A stretch of 19,362 nt of DNA, taken from positions 1-19,362 of the forward strand of contig JAFDFT010000006.1 of NCBI GenBank assembly GCA_019309685.1, read 5' to 3'. Shown in pieces: positions 14,521 to 19,362 of this stretch. The first letter of the stretch is position 1. Each line of letters starts with the position of its first letter. A program made the translations under genes and the position numbers. The stretch is from Deltaproteobacteria bacterium. GTDB taxonomy: Bacteria > Desulfobacterota > Desulfobacteria > Desulfobacterales > JAABPS01. The notes under the pieces are model-generated. The model worked only from the letters and a program-made list of their open reading frames with translations. It searched no databases and was not told where the DNA came from.

Positions 14521-15285
14521 ATGCCCATAAAAATAGAAAAAAGAGGTTTTGTTTATACTGTTATTATGGACAACCCTGAAGTAAAAAACGCTGTAGACGG
14601 CAGGACCGCAAGTGAACTGGCGGATGCTTTCAGGGATTTTGAAAACGATGACGGCGTGCGTGCTGCCGTATTATGGGGAAGCGGCGGATCTTTTTGCGCG
14701 GGTGCGAATCTAAAGGCAATGGTTAAGGGAAAGGGAAATCGTCTAGAAGAGACAGGAGACGGTCCCATGGGACCGACCCGGATGCTGCTGTCAAAACCGG
14801 TCATTGCAGCAGTAGCGGGATACGCAGTTGCCGGCGGATTGGAGTTGGCCATCTGGTGTGACTTAAGAGTTGCTGAACGTGATGCTGTATTTGGTGTATT
14901 TTCAAGAAGATTTGGTGTGCCGCTGATTGATGGAGGAACGTTCAGACTTCCAAGGCTTATTGGTTTGAGCCGGGCGCTTGATATGATCATTACCGGCAGG
15001 AAAGTAGATGCCGAAATGGCATTATCATTCGGCCTTGCCAATTATGTTGTAGACAATGGAAAATCGAGAGAAGCGGCTGAAAAAATAGCGGAAAAAATAT
15101 CAGGGTTTCCCCAAACATGCATGCGAAATGACAGGCGGTCCGCGCATGAACAGTTTGGTATGAACATCCAGGAAGCACTTACAAATGAATTTGAGTATGG
15201 GATTAAGGTTATCGAGTCAGGTGAAACATTGGGTGGAGCTGAACGGTTTACCAGGGGGGAGGGGAGGCACGGAAAATTCCATTAG
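14521..15285 (+). CDS. enoyl-CoA hydratase/isomerase (crotonase) family protein with a single active-site Glu
   Basis: A 254-residue crotonase-fold enzyme. Oxyanion-hole motifs are visible: GSFCAGANL (first half) and VAGYAVAGGLELA (second half). Of the two catalytic glutamates of classical enoyl-CoA hydratase, the first is kept (Glu108 in GGLELA). The second, normally in a PEV motif, is replaced: the sequence is GVFSRRFGVPLIDGG and Ser128 stands at that place. This RRFGVPLIDGGTxRLPR subgroup is widespread in bacteria, and its exact reaction is usually unproven; hydration, isomerisation or hydrolysis are all possible. GGGAGG lies nine bases before the start. The gene is transcribed alone, bracketed by the operon terminator and a repeat element, but probably acts on an intermediate made by the upstream dehydrogenases and carboxylase. 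Confidence 0.88.
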   Translation: MPIKIEKRGFVYTVIMDNPEVKNAVDGRTASELADAFRDFENDDGVRAAVLWGSGGSFCAGANLKAMVKGKGNRLEETGDGPMGPTRMLLSKPVIAAVAGYAVAGGLELAIWCDLRVAERDAVFGVFSRRFGVPLIDGGTFRLPRLIGLSRALDMIITGRKVDAEMALSFGLANYVVDNGKSREAAEKIAEKISGFPQTCMRNDRRSAHEQFGMNIQEALTNEFEYGIKVIESGETLGGAERFTRGEGRHGKFH

Positions 15286-15430
15286 TTTCCATCCACAAAT
15301 AGCTATTTTCCCGAAAAACTGCGTTCTCCGCAGGTTTTCGCCTGCGACGTACTACATGCACGCCTCGGCGTAAACCCTTGTGCGGCCTTGTTTTTCAAAA
15401 AAATATCTTATTTGTGAACCGGAAACTTAA
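15281..15430. repeat. MITE-like structured repeat element after the hydratase gene (copy B of the dispersed repeat)
   Basis: The left end (TTTCCATCCACAAATAGC, from 15286) and the right end (about 15403-15430, TTATTTGTGAACCGGAAAC) form imperfect terminal inverted repeats sharing GTTTCC, CACAAATA and TATTTT blocks. Inside are CGCAGG-ttttcg-CCTGCG (15329-15346), the alternative CTGCG-ttctc-CGCAG (15319-15333), and ACGCC-tc-GGCGT (15360-15371). The first 29 bases recur at 5030-5058. The element begins at the hydratase stop codon and may serve as its transcript end. It carries no reading frame of note. Confidence 0.6.
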
Positions 15431-15637
15431 TTTGTATCTTATAATATCAATCAGTTAGCTTGCCGCTTTAACCATTTCTTTGAAAGTCTCTTTTTCTATC
15501 TTAAAAAATTGAAAATAGTATGTAGAGATACTCTATAGAAATTTTCTTTTGACATTGGCGTCTCTTATTTTTAAAACAACCTTGATCAAAATATGGTTTT
15601 ACAAAACATGTTACTCGTTTCCTAAGGAATTTAGATA
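15286..15637. other. intergenic region between the hydratase and the FrhB/ior operon
   Basis: The first 145 bases are the structured repeat element. The remaining 207 bases are AT-rich and carry a candidate promoter plus a 13-bp palindrome, TAGAGATACTCTA (15523-15535), just upstream of the -35 box. No gene is seen. Confidence 0.6.
15549..15577 (+). promoter_or_regulatory. candidate sigma-70 promoter of the FrhB-iorAB operon
   Basis: A consensus TTGACA (15549-15554) and TAAAAC (15572-15577, four of six matches) are separated by the ideal 17 bases. The start codon is 61 bases downstream. The palindrome at 15523-15535 could be a regulator site. Confidence 0.45.
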
Positions 15638-16663
15638 ATGGCAAAAACAGGGATGGATTTATTAAAAAAAGAAGTATTGGAGCCGGGTTTATGCGTTGCG
15701 TGCGGCGGCTGCGTGGGGCTTTGCCCTCATATCAGTTTTTTTGACGGGAAGGTCATCTGTACGGATTCGTGTGATCTTGATGATGGAAGATGCTATTCGG
15801 TATGTCCTATCGCACATCAGACAGAAAAAACGTCAATAGATAAAGAACCGGTGGGAAAGTGTATAAGCATTTATAGATCCAGGGCAAAAGATAATAGACT
15901 TAGGGAAAAGTCGCAATATGGCGGCACAGTGAGTGCACTCATCATTGCTGCTCTTGAAGAAGGTTTAATTGATGAAGCGATACTTACCAGTAATGGTAAT
16001 GGGACTTCTCCACGCGGTGTTATCGCAAAAACAGCAGCGGAAGTCATTGAATGCAGCGGGTCCCGTTATACGTCATCGGCAGCGCTTGAGGCGTTTAACA
16101 AACGAATTAAGGAGGGTTCACCACGGTTAGGGGTGGTAGCATTGCCATGTCAGGCTCTGTCTTTAGCCCTGGCAAAAGATTCTCAGAAGAATTCCGATCA
16201 GGAAATACCAGAGGCAGAATTGACGGTGGGCCTTTTTTGCACATGGGCGTTGAAATACAGGCCTTTCAAGGGTTTTTTAAATAAGGAGGATGTCACAGAA
16301 AGTTTGCTTAGATATGATATCCCGCCTCCTCCGGCAGAAGTATTTCAAGTTTTTACGGGTCATAAAACGCGCGAGTACCCTTTGACTGAGATACGCGAAT
16401 TTGTTCAGACAGGGTGCGCGTTTTGCGCTGACCTGACAGCAGAATTTACAGATATTTCCGTTGGCGTGGTGGAGGGCATGCCTGACTGGAATACGCTGAT
16501 AGTGAGGAAAAAGAAGGGAAAGGACCTGGTGGATAGGGCTGTTGCCGGAGGTGTTCTGGAACTGGAAGAACTCCCGGGAGAAAATCAGGATCATCTTTTT
16601 GAAGCATCCCTTTTGAAACGCAAAAGAGGAAAAGAGAATTGGGACAAAAAAAAGCAAACGTAG
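15638..16663 (+). CDS. FrhB/FdhB-type Fe-S flavoprotein (coenzyme F420 hydrogenase/dehydrogenase beta subunit family)
   Basis: A 341-residue electron-transfer protein. The N-terminus binds one [4Fe-4S] cluster (C19-x2-C22-x2-C25-x3-C29-P), and a second Cys set follows (C41, C45, C52, C56-P). FrhB N- and C-domain signatures come next: SQYGGTVSALIIAAL, VALPCQALSLALAK and a C-terminal GCAFCADLTAEFTDISVG. Family members are FAD proteins that pass electrons between ferredoxin-type clusters and a soluble carrier: F420 in methanogens, often an unknown or pyridine-nucleotide partner in bacteria. AAGGA stands nine bases before the start. It precedes iorA by 40 bases, so it may form a complex with IorAB or reoxidise the ferredoxin that IorAB reduces. 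Nothing in the sequence decides whether F420 is used. Confidence 0.85.
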   Translation: MAKTGMDLLKKEVLEPGLCVACGGCVGLCPHISFFDGKVICTDSCDLDDGRCYSVCPIAHQTEKTSIDKEPVGKCISIYRSRAKDNRLREKSQYGGTVSALIIAALEEGLIDEAILTSNGNGTSPRGVIAKTAAEVIECSGSRYTSSAALEAFNKRIKEGSPRLGVVALPCQALSLALAKDSQKNSDQEIPEAELTVGLFCTWALKYRPFKGFLNKEDVTESLLRYDIPPPPAEVFQVFTGHKTREYPLTEIREFVQTGCAFCADLTAEFTDISVGVVEGMPDWNTLIVRKKKGKDLVDRAVAGGVLELEELPGENQDHLFEASLLKRKRGKENWDKKKQT

Positions 16664-16703
16664 AAAAGATACGCAACGATAATTCTGTTAAAAAGGAAAT
16701 ATA

Positions 16704-18623
16704 ATGCACACTGTAGCTTTAGACACACCCGGCGAGGCACATCTGTTGATCGGCAACGAAGCGATCGCAAGAGGAGCACTGGAGGCGGGTCTTGATTTCA
16801 GCGCGGCATATCCGGGGAATCCATCATCAGAAATTATGGAAACCCTGGCCGCGGTTGCGAAAGATTTGAAATTTTACGCGGAATGGTCTGTGAACGAAAA
16901 GGTTGCCCTGGAGTCCGCGGCAGCCGCGTCTTTTGCAGGACTTCGCGCCATGACGGCCATGAAACAGAATGGCGTCAATGTGGTGTCTGATTTTATGACC
17001 AATCTAACACTTACGGGTGTCAAGAGAGGGCTGGTTCTGGTGACCTGTGATGACCCGGGCGGCATATCCAGCACCAATGAAGAGGACGCCAGGCTTTATG
17101 CCCGTATTGCAGACATCCCCTTAATGGAGCCGTCGAGCCCGCAGGAAGCGCTGGAGATGACTCGCTTTGCCTTTGAATTGTCAGAGGAAATTGGTGCGTT
17201 GTGTATTATTCGAAGCACTTCAAGAATATCACATTCAAGGGGCAGGGTTGTCTTCGGGCAGTTTTCGGAACGGGGAAGAAGACCCCATGTCGATACATCA
17301 GTGTCAATGAATACATTCCCTGTGCTTCCCAAGCATAAGGCAGCCTTGGGAAAACTGGATAAGGCACAGGAGATTTTTGAAGAATCTCCGTTTAATGCGT
17401 ATACAGGTCCAGACGCACCGGAGCTGATGGTAATTACGTGTGGAACAGGATATCTCTATGTTCAGGAAGCACTGGCGCTGCTTGATCTAAACAAACGCGT
17501 GGGCGTCTCAAAAATCGGTACCACGTGGCCGCTTCCCGATAAATGGGTTCAGGAAAGGCTGAAACAAAGTGAAAAAATCCTGATAATAGAAGAAGTCCAG
17601 CCCTTTTTGGAAGACAATGTTAAAAGTATTTACGCCCAGCATGTAAGTTCCATTGGCCTGAAAACTTTTTATGGGAAGGCTTCGGGACATATACCGAGAA
17701 TAGGAGAACTCAATCCTGATGTTATTATGCAGGCACTGGCTTCGATTCTGGAGATCGATGTTTCGTTAAGAGATGAGGGCTATGCGGAGAAAGCAAAAAA
17801 AGTTGTAGATGAATTGGTTCCCCCACGGGAACTTGGGTTTTGCCCGGGCTGCCCTCATCGGGCGTCTTATTGGAGCATAAAAAATGCGCTTAAGTGGGAT
17901 GACCGGGATGGGTTTGTCTCAGGAGATATCGGGTGCTACACTATGGGGATCTGGCCCACGGGGTTCAACCAGGTTAATTCAGTGCATGCCATGGGCTCTG
18001 GCGTTGGCATGTCCAGCGGATACGGGAAACTTGACCAGCAGGGACTGGAACAGCCCATTATTTCGGTGGTGGGGGATTCTACTTTTTTTCATGCGGGACT
18101 TCCGCCGCTGGTAAACGCTATATATAACCAGTCCAGTTTTTTGCTGATCATTTTAGATAACAGTGCCACAGCCATGACCGGTTTTCAACCCCATCCGGGA
18201 ACCGGCATCAATGCTACAGGAGATGTGGCCACAACTGTTGATATAGAGTCGGTGTGCCGGTCTATGGGAACGGATGTGACGGTTCTGGATCCGTATGATC
18301 TGGAAGATTCGTCAAAGACGATTTACAGCCTGCTCCAGCAGTCAGACGGTGTCAGAGTCATTATCATGCGCCGAAAATGCGCGCTTGTACAGCGCAGGGA
18401 AGGGGGATTCCCATATGAGATGGATGTAAAAGAGGAAGCCTGTATGGGAGAAAATTGCGGATGCAACAGGTATTGCACCCGCGTTTTTCGATGTCCAGGG
18501 TTAATCTGGGATACAAAAGCAAAGAAAACGCGCATCGATCCGGTTATCTGTGTGGGCTGCGGCGTATGCAGTGATGTGTGCCCGGAAGGCGCGATCATCA
18601 GAAAAGAGGTCAGCCATGGATAA
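16704..18623 (+). CDS. iorA: indolepyruvate:ferredoxin oxidoreductase alpha subunit
   Basis: The 639-residue large subunit of an aryl-pyruvate:ferredoxin oxidoreductase (2-oxoacid + CoA + oxidised ferredoxin to acyl-CoA + CO2 + reduced ferredoxin), thiamine diphosphate dependent and normally oxygen sensitive. The order is an N-terminal pyrimidine-binding domain (AAYPGNPSSEIMETL), the CPGCPHRASYW motif near 382-392, then the TPP domain with GDIGCYTMG near 408 and GDSTFFHAG near 457, with NSATAMTG downstream. A C-terminal two-cluster ferredoxin domain ends the protein. The last cluster is classical (C616-x2-C619-x2-C622-x3-C626-P). The first is unusual: Cys580, 585, 587, 591 and 597 in CMGENCGCNRYC and TRVFRCPG. 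The stop overlaps the iorB start by eight bases. The substrate is inferred from the family; other arylpyruvates or branched 2-oxoacids are possible. Confidence 0.92.
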   Translation: MHTVALDTPGEAHLLIGNEAIARGALEAGLDFSAAYPGNPSSEIMETLAAVAKDLKFYAEWSVNEKVALESAAAASFAGLRAMTAMKQNGVNVVSDFMTNLTLTGVKRGLVLVTCDDPGGISSTNEEDARLYARIADIPLMEPSSPQEALEMTRFAFELSEEIGALCIIRSTSRISHSRGRVVFGQFSERGRRPHVDTSVSMNTFPVLPKHKAALGKLDKAQEIFEESPFNAYTGPDAPELMVITCGTGYLYVQEALALLDLNKRVGVSKIGTTWPLPDKWVQERLKQSEKILIIEEVQPFLEDNVKSIYAQHVSSIGLKTFYGKASGHIPRIGELNPDVIMQALASILEIDVSLRDEGYAEKAKKVVDELVPPRELGFCPGCPHRASYWSIKNALKWDDRDGFVSGDIGCYTMGIWPTGFNQVNSVHAMGSGVGMSSGYGKLDQQGLEQPIISVVGDSTFFHAGLPPLVNAIYNQSSFLLIILDNSATAMTGFQPHPGTGINATGDVATTVDIESVCRSMGTDVTVLDPYDLEDSSKTIYSLLQQSDGVRVIIMRRKCALVQRREGGFPYEMDVKEEACMGENCGCNRYCTRVFRCPGLIWDTKAKKTRIDPVICVGCGVCSDVCPEGAIIRKEVSHG

Positions 18624-19221
18624 AGATCCGTTTAACCTGATTATTACGGGAGTTGGCGGGCAGGGCAATGTTCTGGCTTCTCAAATTATTGGACGGACCC
18701 TGCTGAAAAATGAGTATAAGGTGACGGTTGGTGAGACCTATGGCCTGTCCCAGCGAGGCGGAGCGGTGTTGAGCCACATCCGTGTATCAAAAAAAATGAC
18801 ACTGGGGCCCCTGATTCCAATGGGGCTTGCCCATGCGGTTGTGGCTCTTGAGCCGGCGGAAGCGCTAAGAGTATTGCCGGATTATGGGAACAAAGATGTG
18901 GTGACTGTGGTCAACTCACGGCCGGTTCATCCCATGGGCGTAATTGCGGGGGAAACAGTGTATCCTGACCTGGATGTATTAAAAGAAAAGCTACAGGAAC
19001 TTTCAGGACAATTGTACTGGGTGGATGCCACACAGATTGCCATGGAGTTGGGAGATGCCATTCTGGCCAATGTGGTGATGCTGGGCGCGTTGATTCAGAC
19101 AGGGCTTTTGGATGTATCCGCTGAAAGTGTTATCCATGAGATCGAAGATAATTTCCCTGAAAGCAAATGGGACGTGAACAGGAAAGCTTTAACAAAGGGG
19201 ATGGAAGCGGTTACGGGTTAA
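18616..19221 (+). CDS. iorB: indolepyruvate:ferredoxin oxidoreductase beta subunit
   Basis: The 201-residue gamma-type domain subunit that completes the IorA enzyme. It opens with NLIITGVGGQGNVLASQIIG, the family glycine-rich motif, followed by GETYGLSQRGGAVLSHIR, both standard for IorB. The frame is open upstream to 18550 inside iorA, but the start is placed at the ATG at 18616. That ATG overlaps the iorA stop by eight bases, has AAAAGAGGT five bases upstream, and gives the usual family length. The overlap implies translational coupling and equal subunit amounts. No terminator is evident after the stop; the following bases hold only AGTAAATAGT-type repeat sequence. Confidence 0.92.
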   Translation: MDKDPFNLIITGVGGQGNVLASQIIGRTLLKNEYKVTVGETYGLSQRGGAVLSHIRVSKKMTLGPLIPMGLAHAVVALEPAEALRVLPDYGNKDVVTVVNSRPVHPMGVIAGETVYPDLDVLKEKLQELSGQLYWVDATQIAMELGDAILANVVMLGALIQTGLLDVSAESVIHEIEDNFPESKWDVNRKALTKGMEAVTG

Positions 19222-19242
19222 GAAGCAACTTTTGATAAGTGA

Positions 19243-19254
19243 ATAGTAAATAGT
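19243..19254. repeat. further copy of the AGTAAATAGT repeat after iorB
   Basis: ATAGTAAATAGT at 19243-19254, continued by AA, is an 11/12 match to the 12-mer that flanks the palindromic element at 3054-3228. Only the short core is shared, so it may be the edge of a related element or a separate small repeat. Confidence 0.4.
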
Positions 19255-19342
19255 AACGAGTGAAAAGAGCCCTGATATTCTCTGTCCCTGTTTACTTCGT
19301 CATGAGAAATAAGCGTTGTTGAAAAAAGGCCTATATTAAAAG

Positions 19343-19362
19343 TGTAATTGCGAGGATCGAAG
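19343..19362. repeat. possible start of a REP-like repeat cut by the window end
   Basis: The last 20 bases, containing ATTGCGAGGATCGAAG, resemble the beginning of the ATTGCGAGGAGCGAAGC-type intergenic repeat common in several bacterial lineages, including Desulfobacterota. The window ends before the second arm, so this cannot be confirmed. Confidence 0.35.

Noticed and set aside
18550..18615. Earlier in-frame start for iorB inside iorA
   Set aside because: The added residues are a frame-shifted reading of the IorA ferredoxin cluster. The ATG at 18616 has a ribosome site and gives the normal family length.

Overview
The window looks like chromosomal DNA of an anaerobic, acid-oxidising bacterium, most likely a Desulfobacterota (Desulfobacterales-type sulfate reducer or a syntroph). 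This is inferred from three things: acyl-CoA genes packed beside an oxygen-sensitive 2-oxoacid:ferredoxin oxidoreductase and an FrhB-like Fe-S flavoprotein, the moderate base composition with AT-rich spacers, and the many palindromic intergenic repeats. No rRNA or other marker gene is present, so the assignment is tentative. All recognisable genes are on the + strand. No tRNA, rRNA, CRISPR array, transposase or regulator gene was seen.

Layout. (1) 1-515: AT-rich, no intact gene, with a candidate promoter. (2) 516-3028: a CoxD-like MoxR AAA+ ATPase and a CoxE-like VWA protein, a chaperone pair without its client enzyme nearby. (3) 3029-3387: a nested palindromic repeat element. (4) 3388-5034: a medium-chain (AlkK-like) acyl-CoA ligase. 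(5) 5035-5612: non-coding, with a perfect 11-bp hairpin, a possible promoter and a 14-bp TetR-type palindrome. (6) 5613-14260: one long operon. It opens with a micro-ORF that matches only the C-terminal tail of an enoyl-CoA hydratase. Then come two carboxyltransferase paralogues (CT1, CT2), a free-standing biotin carrier, a biotin carboxylase and three acyl-CoA dehydrogenases. It closes with a factor-independent terminator at 14324. (7) 14521-15285: a single enoyl-CoA hydratase-like gene, followed by a structured repeat at 15281-15430. (8) 15638-19221: an operon of an FrhB-like flavoprotein, iorA and iorB.

How the genes may work together. The ligase would activate an organic acid, the dehydrogenases would introduce a double bond, the biotin enzyme would carboxylate (or run in reverse on) a branched or unsaturated acyl-CoA, and the hydratase would add water. 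The logic resembles leucine/isovalerate or acyclic-isoprenoid catabolism, but the substrate cannot be read from sequence.

The most notable observation concerns the two carboxyltransferases, which have lost opposite halves of the conserved active site. CT1 keeps the Gly-Gly loop of the C-terminal domain, but its N-terminal oxyanion-hole loop has Pro in place of Gly. CT2 keeps the N-terminal Gly-Gly loop, but has Ala-Asp in the C-terminal one. Carboxyltransferase sites form between the N domain of one subunit and the C domain of the next. The pair therefore looks like an obligate heteromer with only one of its two kinds of site intact. The third acyl-CoA dehydrogenase likewise lacks a catalytic Glu at both known positions and resembles the small subunit of heteromeric dehydrogenases. 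Heteromeric enzymes with specialised subunits are thus a theme of this operon.
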